The translations under genes and the position numbers were made by a program. Positions 1-7,099 of a stretch of DNA of 7,403 nt are shown here, piece by piece. Location of the stretch: assembly GCA_964228145.1 (NCBI GenBank), contig CAXQZJ010000139.1, positions 1 through 7,403 on the forward strand. Direction: 5' to 3'. This DNA comes from Pseudobowmanella sp964228145. Lineage in GTDB: Bacteria; Pseudomonadota; Gammaproteobacteria; Enterobacterales; Alteromonadaceae. Each line of letters opens with the position of its first letter. The stretch's first letter is position 1. Below the pieces are notes generated by a model, which had not been told where the DNA came from, made no database searches, and worked only from the letters and a program-made list of their open reading frames with translations.

Positions 1-279
1 GCGGCACCGCGACATATCTTTTGGTTGTTGTTGTGGGAGTCGCTGCTGGTTGCATTGGGTGGCGTGCTGCTGGGGTGTGGATTACTGTATTTGCTTCAGT
101 ATCTCGCTATGCCGAGCTTGCAAGCCCACTTTGGTTTGCAACTGATTATGACATGGCCAACCCGGTCAGAACTTTACTTACTGAGTGCGGTGTTGGGTGT
201 GGCCTTGGTGGTCAGTATGGTACCGGCTATACGTGCTTATCGCATGACCTTAAGTCAGGGCATGCAAGCCAGGGTTTAG
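1..279 (+). CDS. ABC transporter permease, FtsX/MacB-like, C-terminal part (5' end outside window)
   Basis: The frame is open from the first base, so only the last 92 residues of a longer inner-membrane protein are seen. It begins AAPRHIFWLLLWESLL, which matches the 'GA..R.IF..L..E.LL' segment leading into a transmembrane helix of FtsX-domain permeases. Two hydrophobic helices follow (about residues 11-32 and 57-75 of the visible part), and the end, VPAIRAYRMTLSQGMQARV, is the usual cytoplasmic tail after the last helix. Family members pair with an ATPase and either move lipoproteins or peptides or act as mechanotransmitters. The substrate cannot be told from this fragment, and the ATPase gene would be expected upstream. 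Some permeases of this look sit in zinc-regulated clusters of gammaproteobacteria, but nothing here tests that. The stop codon TAG overlaps the stop codon of the convergent gene, so no terminator lies between them. A TTG at 25 can be read as a start, but it falls inside the conserved segment and is not the true start. Confidence 0.8.
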   Translation, partial: AAPRHIFWLLLWESLLVALGGVLLGCGLLYLLQYLAMPSLQAHFGLQLIMTWPTRSELYLLSAVLGVALVVSMVPAIRAYRMTLSQGMQARV

Positions 280-779
280 GGTTTGGCGGCAATGAACCGG
301 TCGCGCATCGGGATCAGCACATCGGGTTCTGCCCAATCCTGATGAGAGCTGGCAAAGGGGTCGATAAGCGCAATGCTGACGGCCCGTTTCGGTGCCCATG
401 AAGGAACCGGCAGTTGTGTAGTTTGGGCATCAAAGCCAGCATCCGACCGGCAAAGGTAGAAATGTTGCTGGCTGTCAGTCTCAATCAATGCTGATACTTC
501 AACATTCAAGCCGGTTTGCAGCCAAACGTGCTGATGCAGGGAGCAGGCAGCACTGTCACCGCGAACTGGTCCACCGGGCAGACTGAACTTGCCTTGATCA
601 TCGCCTAATACAACCAATTTATTCTCAATCGGGATGACACAAAATGCCTGCCCCTGTTGGGAGTCATTGTCTATCAGGCTTCGGCAGTGCGGTTGAGCGG
701 TAAGTGATGGCTCACACCCGGCTAATACAGCACAAACACACGAAAGGACTATTTTTTGGGGTAACTTGCCTTTAAACAA
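276..779 (-). CDS. Lipoprotein with a degenerate (probably non-catalytic) Nudix domain
   Basis: A 167-residue protein with a basic N-terminus (MFKGKLPQK), a hydrophobic stretch and a lipobox LAGC, giving a predicted lipidated Cys22. Residue +2 is Glu, not Asp, so by the E. coli Lol rule it would go to the outer membrane. Residues about 44-100 resemble a Nudix core: a strand 'FCVIPIENKLVVLGDD', then GKFSLPGGPV (63-72) and WLQTGLNVEV (86-95). The Nudix box is ruined: where the family has R-E-x-x-E-E before T-G-L, this protein has Q83, H84, L88 and Q89. The remaining glutamate position is Asp75, and the loop is one residue short. Four further cysteines (32, 47, 79, 110) in the mature part could form disulfides, fitting a periplasmic location. 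It recalls the Nudix half of exported Nudix/PAP2 phosphatase fusions, but no PAP2 domain is present (inference from memory). The start is TTG at 779: an in-frame TGA at 791-789 leaves no other usual start upstream, and GAG/GAA about 8 bases before it gives only a weak ribosome site. Function unknown. Confidence 0.75.
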   Translation of the reverse strand: MFKGKLPQKIVLSCVCAVLAGCEPSLTAQPHCRSLIDNDSQQGQAFCVIPIENKLVVLGDDQGKFSLPGGPVRGDSAACSLHQHVWLQTGLNVEVSALIETDSQQHFYLCRSDAGFDAQTTQLPVPSWAPKRAVSIALIDPFASSHQDWAEPDVLIPMRDRFIAAKP

Positions 780-841
780 TGGCGATTCTCATTCACTATT
801 CGTTGCAGAATTGATCATAAGATATCCCGCCTGCGCCCAGA

Positions 842-859
842 TGTGAACGCTTTATCACA
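842..859. repeat. Inverted repeat TGTGA-N8-TCACA in the divergent gap
   Basis: A perfect 5-bp inverted repeat, TGTGA (842-846) and TCACA (855-859), separated by eight bases. The half-sites equal the CRP consensus half-sites, but CRP prefers a six-base spacer. It lies 28 bases before the adaptor start codon, where a regulator could act on the pump operon or on the divergent lipoprotein gene. It could be chance. Confidence 0.3.
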
Positions 860-878
860 ACGCAGTCGGACTTTTGCC

Positions 879-882
879 GGAG
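879..882 (+). promoter_or_regulatory. Ribosome binding site that fixes the adaptor start
   Basis: GGAG sits five bases before ATG 888. The upstream in-frame GTG at 843 has no purine-rich sequence before it, so ATG 888 is the better start. Confidence 0.7.
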
Positions 883-887
883 ACGAC

Positions 888-1940
888 ATGGCACAACACT
901 TTCGAGTTACCCCTGTATTACTGGTTGTTATTTTGCTGGCTGTGTTGGTTGGATGGTTGTACTGGCCACAACAAAATGAACAACAGGAAGTCGCGCCGGC
1001 CGCGACACCAGTGTCGATCGCACAGGTTGAGCGCAGGCCTTTTGAAGTGACCATCGAAGCCTTGGGGACCGCGAATGCGAATGAGGCGGTTATTATTACC
1101 GCGCAAACCTCCGATGTGGTCGAGCAGGTACATTTTGATGATGGTCAAAGCGTGACTAAGGGCCAGCTACTGGTATCGCTAAATAGTCGTGAAGAAAGGG
1201 CCAGAGTAAAGGAATTAAAAATTAACCTGGCTGAAGCACGCAGACAACTTAAGCGTATCACCGATCTTGCAAAGGAAAACGCGACTTCAAAGCAACTGCT
1301 GGATGAGCAGGAAGCGCGGGTAAACGCTCTCAAAGCACAATTGGATGTGGCCAACAGCAGGCTGGAAGAATTAGTTATTCGCGCGCCCTTTGATGGCCAG
1401 TTAGGCATTCGCAGAATCAGTCCAGGAGCACTGGTTAATCCCGGCACTCAGATCACTACCCTTGATGATGTCGCGATAATTAAAGTGGATTTTAGTGTTG
1501 CCGAGCGTCATTTAGCCTCCCTTGCTGCGGGTCAGAAAATTACTGCAACCTCCGCAGCATGGCAAGACGACACATTCGAAGGGCGAATCGACAGCGTTGA
1601 CTCTCGTGTTGACCCGGTAAGCCGTGCAGTGCAAGTCAGAGCAACAATTGACAACCGCGAGCAAAAGTTACGCCCGGGTATGTTGTTACAGATAGTAATT
1701 CAAAAGGCGGTATTGGATACCCTGGTAATACCCGAATCCGCAATCGTACCTATTCAACAACAGCACTTCGTGTTTGTCCTCAATGCAGACAATACCGTCA
1801 GCCGTAAGTTGGTACGAATTGGTGAGCGTAAGCCTGGTTGGGTAGAAGTGGTCGACGGGCTGCAGAGTAGCGACCAGGTAGTATATGAAGGCGCACTGAG
1901 GTTGCGCGATGGTAGTCAGGTTCAGGTGTTGGAGAACTGA
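888..1940 (+). CDS. RND efflux pump periplasmic adaptor subunit (membrane fusion protein, HlyD/AcrA family)
   Basis: A 350-residue adaptor that would join the inner-membrane RND pump to an outer-membrane channel. It starts with a short cytoplasmic tail and one hydrophobic helix (about residues 8-25). There is no lipobox, so it is held by an N-terminal membrane anchor, unlike the lipidated AcrA and MexA. Domains in order: first lipoyl half (about 65-98, VVEQVHFDDGQSVTKGQLL), alpha-helical hairpin (about 99-160, rich in E, R, K, L and A), second lipoyl half (about 161-192, IRAPFDGQLG then SPGALVNPGTQI), beta-barrel (about 197-272, including the family signature VDPVSRAVQVRA and LRPGM), and the membrane-proximal domain (about 277-350, VIPESAIV and LVRIGERKPGWVEV). 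Length is normal for the family. The stop TGA lies one base before the ATG of the pump gene, so the two are co-transcribed and probably translationally coupled. A longer form from GTG 843 would add 15 polar residues before the helix and is less likely. Substrate specificity cannot be inferred. Confidence 0.93.
   Translation: MAQHFRVTPVLLVVILLAVLVGWLYWPQQNEQQEVAPAATPVSIAQVERRPFEVTIEALGTANANEAVIITAQTSDVVEQVHFDDGQSVTKGQLLVSLNSREERARVKELKINLAEARRQLKRITDLAKENATSKQLLDEQEARVNALKAQLDVANSRLEELVIRAPFDGQLGIRRISPGALVNPGTQITTLDDVAIIKVDFSVAERHLASLAAGQKITATSAAWQDDTFEGRIDSVDSRVDPVSRAVQVRATIDNREQKLRPGMLLQIVIQKAVLDTLVIPESAIVPIQQQHFVFVLNADNTVSRKLVRIGERKPGWVEVVDGLQSSDQVVYEGALRLRDGSQVQVLEN
1931..1934 (+). promoter_or_regulatory. 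Ribosome binding site that fixes the RND pump start
   Basis: GGAG, inside the last codons of the adaptor gene, lies seven bases before ATG 1942. This start gives MILSDLSVKRPVFA, the standard N-terminus of RND pumps. The earlier in-frame ATG at 1909 would add an arginine- and cysteine-bearing tail not expected in this family. Confidence 0.75.
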
Positions 1941-1941
1941 C

Positions 1942-4900
1942 ATGATTTTATCTGACTTATCGGTAAAACGACCCGTCTTCGCGATCGTGATTAACCTGAT
2001 GATCATTGTATTCGGTATTGTCGCCATTGATAAATTGTCGTTGCGGGAATATCCGGATATTGATCCTCCCATCGTGTCGATTAATACCAATTACCCCGGG
2101 GCGTCAGCGAGTATTGTTGAAACCAAGATAACGCAGGTATTGGAAGACAGAATCAGCGGTATTGCCGGGATCAAGAATATTACCAGTAGCAGCCGAAACG
2201 GTCGTTCCAGCATTTCCATTGAATTTGAATTAAGCCGTGATATTGATGCTGCATCAAATGATGTGCGGGAACGAGTCAGCCGAGCGCTGAACAATTTGCC
2301 CGACCAAGCCGATCCGCCAGAAGTATTTAAGTCTGATTCCGATGAGCAGGTGGTGGTTTGGTACAACCTGCGCAGTGATACCATGTCGGTAATGGAGCTA
2401 ACCGATTACGCCGATCGTTACATCGTCGACCGTTTATCGGTTGTCGATGGTGTTGCCCGGGTACGCTTAGGTGGTGGCCGTGAATATGCCATGAAAATCT
2501 GGCTCGATCGCCAGGCAATGGCGGCTCGGGGAATTACCGTTGCAGATATTGAGCGGGCAATCCGGGCAGAGAACGTCGAATTGCCCGCCGGTGAAGTGGA
2601 ATCTAATGACCGCGACTTCGAAGTGCGTGTTGCCCGTACATTCCTCAGTGCCGATGATTTTGCCCGTCTTGCTATTGCTCAGGGCGCAGATGGTTATCTG
2701 GTGCGTTTGGGTGAAGTTGCCGATGTGGAGTTAGGCGCTGCTGATGATGAAACCGAGTTCCGTGGTGGTGGGGTGAACATGATAGGTCTGGGGGTGGTCA
2801 AGCAATCCAAAGCCAATACCCTGACGGTCGCCCAGCAAGTCAAACAGGCCATGGAAGAAATCGATGCTTCTTTGCCGGATAATATCTTTATTGTGCCCAG
2901 TTACGACTCATCAGTGTTTATCGCAGAGTCCATTGATGAGGTGTACAACACGTTATTTATCGCGATGGCGATGGTGATTATCGTCATTTTTATCTTTTTG
3001 GGGAACGTCAGGGCGACGCTGATTCCTGCGGTTACCGTACCCGTGTCGCTGATTGGTGCGTTTATTGTAATGTACGCCATGGGCTTTTCCATTAACCTGT
3101 TGACCTTGCTCGCCATGGTATTGGCGATCGGTCTGGTAGTCGATGATGCCATCGTTGTATTGGAGAATATCTATCGACGGGTTGAACTGGGTGAGCCACC
3201 GCTACTGGCTGCTTATCGTGGTGCCAAGGAGGTCGGCTTTGCCGTCATCGCCACCACCTTAGTACTTATTTCTGTGTTCGTGCCTCTGGTATTTTTGCAA
3301 GGCAATATCGGTCAATTGTTTACTGAATTTGCTATCGCTATAGCGGCCGCGGTAGCGTTTTCGAGTTTTACCGCATTGAGTTTGTCTCCCATGATGTGCT
3401 CTGCGCTGCTTAAAAAGCGCCAAAACCGACGAGGCTTAGCCGGCTGGGTAGACAAAGTATTTGGCGGGATTGAACGTCGTTATTTTTCCAGTCTCGATAA
3501 AACCCTGCATCAACCGCTTTGGGCGGCGCTACTGGTTGGACTCTGCATTATTGCGCTAATGGCCCTGACCCAGCGTGTTCCTGAAGAATTTACCCCTAAA
3601 GAGGACAGGGGCACCTTTTTCGTCCAAATGCAGGCTGCCGAAGGGGCAAGCTTTGAAAGCAATGCTCGTAATCTGAAAAAAGTCGAAGATGTGTTATTGC
3701 CCTACTTGGATACAGGCGATGTAAACCGCGTACTGGTACGTACCCCTGGCTGGGGTGGCAGTGCAGGCGTGGCGATCATTGGTGCTGCCGATTGGGACAA
3801 GCGAGAGCGCTCTACGTTTGATCTTATGAACGAGGTGAGTGAAAAATTAGCCGCGATTCCTGATGTCCGCGCGTTTGCATTTATGCGCAATGGGCTGGCT
3901 CGTGGCAACGGCCGACCGGTTCAGTTTGTGTTGCAGGGCAACACCTACGAAGAATTAGTCGCCTGGCGGGATACATTGATGCAAAAAGCTGCTCAAAACC
4001 CGAATTTGCTGCGACTTGACAGTGACTATAAGGAAACCTGGCCACAATTATTAGTGCGTATCGACCGCGAACGTGCAGCCGACCTTGGCGTCTCGATTGG
4101 TGATATTGGCCGCACACTGGAAACCATGTTAGGGCAACGCCGTGTGTCGACCTTTTTAGACCGCGGACAAGAATATGACGTGATCATGGAAGGCGTAGAT
4201 GAAGACTATCGAAGCCCGGCGAATATCAATAACCTATACGTACGTTCGGCACGAAGTGGTGAATTGATCCCTATGGATAACCTGCTGACATTTGAAGAGC
4301 AGGCGACATCAAGCACACTGAACCGGTTTAACCGGATGCGCAGCATTACCATCAGTGCCAATCTGGCGGATGGTTATACGGTTGGCGAAGCCCTGGACTA
4401 CCTGAATCAAATTGTGGCCACTGACTTACCCGCTAATGCACAGGTAGACTATCGGGGCGAGTCGCAACTATATAAGGAGTCAGGGAGTTCGGTGATTTTT
4501 ATGTTCTTGCTGGCACTGGCGGTCACCTACTTGGTTTTGGCGGCGCAATTTGAGAGCTTCGTACACCCTTTGGTGATTATGCTGACGGTTCCCTTGGCTT
4601 TGCTGGGAGCCTTTGTGGGGCTGTGGTTGAGTGATATGTCACTCAATATCTACAGCCAAATCGGGTTGGTAATGCTGATCGGTCTGGCAGCCAAAAACGG
4701 TATTCTGATCGTTGAGTTTGCCAATCAGTTGCGTGATGCCGGAGTGGAATTTGAACAAGCGCTGAAACGCGCTGCGGCTCAGCGCTTACGGCCTATCATG
4801 ATGACAGGCTTCACCACCTTGTTCAGCTCTTTGCCGTTAGTGCTTGCCGTAGGACCGGGGGCTGAAAGTCGCGCGGTGATCGGTATGGTGATCTTTTCCG

Positions 4901-5043
4901 GTGTCATATTCGCAACCTTTATGACCTTGTTTGTCATCCCGACTGCGTACTTCTGGATCGCAAAAAATACCGGCTCTCCGCAACAAGTGGCGAACCGATT
5001 GGCAGGCTTAGAGGCAGCCCATCCAAGCGAACAACAGAAATAA
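1942..5043 (+). CDS. RND multidrug efflux permease subunit (AcrB/HAE1-type proton antiporter)
   Basis: A 1033-residue inner-membrane transporter that would use proton influx to export hydrophobic or amphipathic compounds through a trimeric pump. Length and layout are those of AcrB-type proteins: TM1 (about 10-29), first periplasmic porter/docking half, TM2-TM6 (about 335-495), TM7 (about 527-545), second periplasmic half, TM8-TM12 (about 850-1015), short polar tail. The proton-relay residues are all present: D401 and D402 in GLVVDDAIVVLENI, K918 in GLAAKNGILIVEFA, and R948 and T955 in RLRPIMMT, with the same spacing as R971 and T978 of AcrB. The typical start LSVKRPVFA and the motif LREYPDIDPP are also there. 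Two near-equal halves reflect the family's ancient duplication. The gene is intact and forms an operon with the adaptor one base upstream. No outer-membrane channel gene follows; the terminator comes directly after the stop, so the pump probably borrows a TolC-like channel encoded elsewhere. Within the HAE1 group the subtype and substrates cannot be set from sequence alone. Confidence 0.96.
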   Translation: MILSDLSVKRPVFAIVINLMIIVFGIVAIDKLSLREYPDIDPPIVSINTNYPGASASIVETKITQVLEDRISGIAGIKNITSSSRNGRSSISIEFELSRDIDAASNDVRERVSRALNNLPDQADPPEVFKSDSDEQVVVWYNLRSDTMSVMELTDYADRYIVDRLSVVDGVARVRLGGGREYAMKIWLDRQAMAARGITVADIERAIRAENVELPAGEVESNDRDFEVRVARTFLSADDFARLAIAQGADGYLVRLGEVADVELGAADDETEFRGGGVNMIGLGVVKQSKANTLTVAQQVKQAMEEIDASLPDNIFIVPSYDSSVFIAESIDEVYNTLFIAMAMVIIVIFIFLGNVRATLIPAVTVPVSLIGAFIVMYAMGFSINLLTLLAMVLAIGLVVDDAIVVLENIYRRVELGEPPLLAAYRGAKEVGFAVIATTLVLISVFVPLVFLQGNIGQLFTEFAIAIAAAVAFSSFTALSLSPMMCSALLKKRQNRRGLAGWVDKVFGGIERRYFSSLDKTLHQPLWAALLVGLCIIALMALTQRVPEEFTPKEDRGTFFVQMQAAEGASFESNARNLKKVEDVLLPYLDTGDVNRVLVRTPGWGGSAGVAIIGAADWDKRERSTFDLMNEVSEKLAAIPDVRAFAFMRNGLARGNGRPVQFVLQGNTYEELVAWRDTLMQKAAQNPNLLRLDSDYKETWPQLLVRIDRERAADLGVSIGDIGRTLETMLGQRRVSTFLDRGQEYDVIMEGVDEDYRSPANINNLYVRSARSGELIPMDNLLTFEEQATSSTLNRFNRMRSITISANLADGYTVGEALDYLNQIVATDLPANAQVDYRGESQLYKESGSSVIFMFLLALAVTYLVLAAQFESFVHPLVIMLTVPLALLGAFVGLWLSDMSLNIYSQIGLVMLIGLAAKNGILIVEFANQLRDAGVEFEQALKRAAAQRLRPIMMTGFTTLFSSLPLVLAVGPGAESRAVIGMVIFSGVIFATFMTLFVIPTAYFWIAKNTGSPQQVANRLAGLEAAHPSEQQK

Positions 5044-5044
5044 A

Positions 5045-5075
5045 AAAGCCCGCCAGAATTAATCTGGCGGGCTTT
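5045..5075. terminator. Bidirectional rho-independent terminator between pump operon and aminotransferase
   Basis: A perfect 13-bp stem (5045-5057 with 5063-5075) with the five-base loop ATTAA, starting two bases after the pump stop codon. Reading minus, the stem is followed by T residues continuing from the A-run 5042-5047, a strong U-tract for the aminotransferase. Reading plus, the tail is TTTCC, so it is weaker but still plausible for the pump operon. It serves two convergent genes. Confidence 0.9.
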
Positions 5076-5095
5076 CCTGACGCATAGCAATCGAC

Positions 5096-6289
5096 TTACA
5101 GCACGCTGGCAATCGCTTTGGCCAGCGGTTCAACGTTTTGCTTGCTGATACCGGCAATGTTAATGCGACTGGAGCCCACTAAGTACACGCTGTGTTGATT
5201 GACCAGCGTTTCAACCTGTTCTGGGCTAATACACAAGAAGGTAAACATGCCTTTTTGTTGATTAATGAACTCAAAGTCTTTGTTTGCACCCTGGGCTTTG
5301 AGGTTATCAACCAGCAAAGCACGCAATTGCTTCATGCGCTCGCGCATTTCAGTCACTTCCGTTTCCCACAGTAACTTGAGACGTGAATCGTTCAACACTA
5401 TGTCTACTAATGCGCCGCCGTAGGATGGGGGCATAGAATAAATACCACGCGCAACACTTTGAATCTGTGACTGAACAATGTTGCGCTGGGTTGCGTTGGT
5501 GGTAACGATAGCAGCCAATCCGACACGCTCACGGTACAGGCCAAAATTCTTCGAGCAAGACGCTGCAATCATCATCTCGGGCACTTTCGCCGCCATCAGG
5601 CGCACGCCATAAGCATCGTCTTCCAACCCGTCACCAAAACCCTGATAAGCAATATCGATAAAAGGAACAAAGCCTTTTTCAACGGCTAAATCAGCAACCT
5701 GATCCCATTGCTGTTGGGTTAAATCTGCGCCGGTCGGGTTATGGCAACAACCATGCAGTAATACGATGTCTCCCGGATTAACCTGGTTTTTCAAACAATC
5801 GGCCATGGCATCAAATTTGATGCTGGCACTTTGTTTGTCAAAGTAGGGGTAAGTTTTGATTTCTAATCCGGCATCACCAATCAAAGGGATATGGTTAGCC
5901 CAGGTAGGATCACTGACCCACACCACAGTATCGGGATTGCAGCGTTTTACTAATTCAGCCAGAATGCGCAGTGAACCACAGCCCCCGGGTGCTTGCACTG
6001 CGGCGACACGGTCAGCTAACAGTACGGGGTTGGCCTCGCCGAGTAACAGGGTCAACATGCCGTCGATAAAGCCTTGTACACCTTGGGGTGCAATGTAGGT
6101 TTTACTCTCTTCTTTACCTTGCAGTATCGCCTGAGCTTGCTGCACGGCCTGTAAGATGGGGGTCTTACCATTTTCGTCTTTATAAACGCCCACGCCCAAA
6201 TCAATTTTATTTGGATTGGTATCTGCTTTGTAGGCAGCTGAAAGTCCTAAAATGGGGTCGGCAGGAAGTTGATGGAGCACGTCAAACAT
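5096..6289 (-). CDS. Aspartate/aromatic amino acid aminotransferase (class I, AspC/TyrB/PhhC family)
   Basis: A 397-residue cytoplasmic PLP enzyme that exchanges amino groups between aspartate or aromatic amino acids and 2-oxoglutarate, linking amino acid synthesis or breakdown to the TCA cycle. Seen features: the N-terminus DPILGLSAAYKAD and LGVGVYKDENGKTP; the cofactor phosphate loop PGGCGS (101-106); Trp130; HNPTG with Asn184; Asp212 and Tyr215 in DIAYQGFGDGLEDD; the Schiff-base lysine K247 in SCSKNFGLYRERVG; Arg281 (equivalent of Arg292, which contacts the second carboxylate of dicarboxylic substrates); and Arg375 in SSRINIAG (equivalent of Arg386, alpha-carboxylate). Length equals E. coli AspC/TyrB. 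The sequence seems closer to Pseudomonas PhhC and E. coli AspC than to TyrB, but aspartate versus aromatic preference is not settled, so no symbol is given. The loop residue that is Thr109 in AspC is Cys104 here. ATG 6289 is preceded by AGG seven bases upstream. It is monocistronic: own promoter, own terminator, divergent from the acyltransferase. Confidence 0.95.
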   Translation of the reverse strand: MFDVLHQLPADPILGLSAAYKADTNPNKIDLGVGVYKDENGKTPILQAVQQAQAILQGKEESKTYIAPQGVQGFIDGMLTLLLGEANPVLLADRVAAVQAPGGCGSLRILAELVKRCNPDTVVWVSDPTWANHIPLIGDAGLEIKTYPYFDKQSASIKFDAMADCLKNQVNPGDIVLLHGCCHNPTGADLTQQQWDQVADLAVEKGFVPFIDIAYQGFGDGLEDDAYGVRLMAAKVPEMMIAASCSKNFGLYRERVGLAAIVTTNATQRNIVQSQIQSVARGIYSMPPSYGGALVDIVLNDSRLKLLWETEVTEMRERMKQLRALLVDNLKAQGANKDFEFINQQKGMFTFLCISPEQVETLVNQHSVYLVGSSRINIAGISKQNVEPLAKAIASVL

Positions 6290-6337
6290 GAAAGTACCTA
6301 TGTAAAAGAAGCGAAATGGTGTTTAATCAATCAATCT

Positions 6338-6343
6338 ATTATG
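6338..6343 (-). promoter_or_regulatory. Putative extended -10 promoter element of the aminotransferase gene
   Basis: On the minus strand the sequence TGGCATAAT combines a CATAAT box (five of six matches to TATAAT) with an upstream TGn extension. It lies 48 bases before the start codon, leaving room for a leader of about 40 bases. No good -35 box is seen at 16-18 bases, consistent with an extended -10 promoter. Not tested by any data. Confidence 0.45.
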
Positions 6344-6405
6344 CCACTTAAGCAGAAAAAAACGACTGCATTCGTCTCGGATTTTAGCGACTAAATAACA
6401 ATAAA

Positions 6406-6409
6406 AAGG
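6406..6409 (+). promoter_or_regulatory. Ribosome binding site that fixes the acyltransferase start
   Basis: AAGG lies seven bases before ATG 6417. The in-frame TTG at 6411 is only one base from it, too close to be used, so the protein starts MTKLSIQ. Confidence 0.65.
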
Positions 6410-6416
6410 CTTGAGT

Positions 6417-7016
6417 ATGACAAAACTTTCAATTCAAAACACTCGCTTGCCTGATAAGGTTCCTCAGGGCGGGTGGCGATTTTCAGCCTGGCTCGGCAGA
6501 TGTATGTTAAACCTGCTCGGTTGGCGATTTGAAGGGCAATTTCCGAATCATTCCAAAATGGTGATTGCCGTTGCACCCCATACCTCTAACTGGGACTTTT
6601 TTATTGGCCTGTTTACTATGATGGCATTGCGTTTGAAATTAAATTTTCTTGGAAAGCACAGTATTTTTATCTGGCCAATAAGAGGGTTTCTCACCCGCAT
6701 CGGCGGTATTCCGGTCCAGCGTTCAACTAAGCATGGATTGGTTGAACAGTTGTCTGAGCAGTTTGCCGCTCGCAGTAAGATGGTTTTGGCATTGGCCCCA
6801 GAGGGAACGCGAAGCAAAGTCGAGGAGTGGAAAAGTGGCTTTTTGCAAATTGCCCATCGCGCTGATGTGCCGCTGTTTCTGGTCGGACTCGACTTCGCTA
6901 AAAAAGCCGTGATTTTTGGACCTAGTTTGGCAGTGAGTGGGGACCTTGATGCTGAGATGCGTCGGGTCAGGGACTACTTTTCGAAAATTCAGGGAAAATT
7001 TCCTCATCTGCAATAA
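6417..7016 (+). CDS. PlsC-type lysophospholipid/glycerol acyltransferase, short form
   Basis: A 199-residue protein of the lysophosphatidate acyltransferase superfamily, which transfers acyl chains to glycerol- or lysophospholipid-type acceptors at the inner membrane. The catalytic motif HX4D is HTSNWD (H55, D60). The acceptor-binding blocks are seen as GGIPVQRS (96-103) and APEGTRSK (127-134, with E129, G130, T131, R132). The region WKSGFLQIA (138-146) and the ending DLDAEMRRVRDYFSK are typical of a compact subfamily of about 200 residues found in many Proteobacteria. It is shorter than E. coli PlsC (245) and has no clear N-terminal transmembrane helix, so it is probably a peripheral membrane protein through the hydrophobic stretch about 61-80. 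It is unlikely to be the essential PlsC; its true acceptor is unknown and a role in phospholipid remodelling is an inference. It is transcribed away from the aminotransferase and ends in its own terminator 84 bases downstream. No convincing promoter hexamers were found in the divergent gap. Confidence 0.88.
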   Translation: MTKLSIQNTRLPDKVPQGGWRFSAWLGRCMLNLLGWRFEGQFPNHSKMVIAVAPHTSNWDFFIGLFTMMALRLKLNFLGKHSIFIWPIRGFLTRIGGIPVQRSTKHGLVEQLSEQFAARSKMVLALAPEGTRSKVEEWKSGFLQIAHRADVPLFLVGLDFAKKAVIFGPSLAVSGDLDAEMRRVRDYFSKIQGKFPHLQ

Positions 7017-7052
7017 TTTTTTGAACTATTCTTGAAACCGCGCACCTAATAA

Positions 7053-7075
7053 ATAGCTGTTAGCAATGCAGCTAT
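7053..7075 (+). repeat. Inverted repeat (hairpin) in the acyltransferase 3' UTR
   Basis: ATAGCTG (7053-7059) and CAGCTAT (7069-7075) form a perfect 7-bp stem with a nine-base loop, between the acyltransferase stop codon and its terminator. It has no U-run after it, so it is not a terminator itself. It could protect the mRNA 3' end or be part of a 3'-UTR-derived small RNA. Confidence 0.4.
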
Positions 7076-7099
7076 GTGTGTTCCAAGTTGAGTGTTTTT

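Noticed and set aside
21..401. 126-codon plus-strand frame across the permease end and lipoprotein gene
   Set aside because: It overlaps the recognisable permease in another frame and the antisense of the lipoprotein gene; its composition is unlike any family I know.
814..819. TATGAT on the minus strand as a -10 box for the lipoprotein gene
   Set aside because: A fair -10 match, but there is no -35 similarity at 16-18 bases and no TGn extension, so it is too weak to list.
843..887. Earlier GTG start for the adaptor
   Set aside because: No ribosome site before GTG 843, whereas ATG 888 has GGAG at good spacing and gives the expected short tail before the membrane helix.
1909..1941. Earlier ATG start for the RND pump, overlapping the adaptor end
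   Set aside because: It would add RFRCWRTD before a canonical RND N-terminus, and the GGAG at 1931-1934 clearly serves ATG 1942.
5192..5374. Plus-strand frames antisense to the aminotransferase (5192-5374, 5856-6098, 6088-6291)
   Set aside because: They are shadows of a well-supported conserved coding sequence, with no ribosome sites or family resemblance.
6301..6312. TGTAAA half-site near the aminotransferase start, considered as a TyrR box
   Set aside because: The TyrR consensus needs TTTACA six bases on; the sequence there is GAAATG, so only one half is present.
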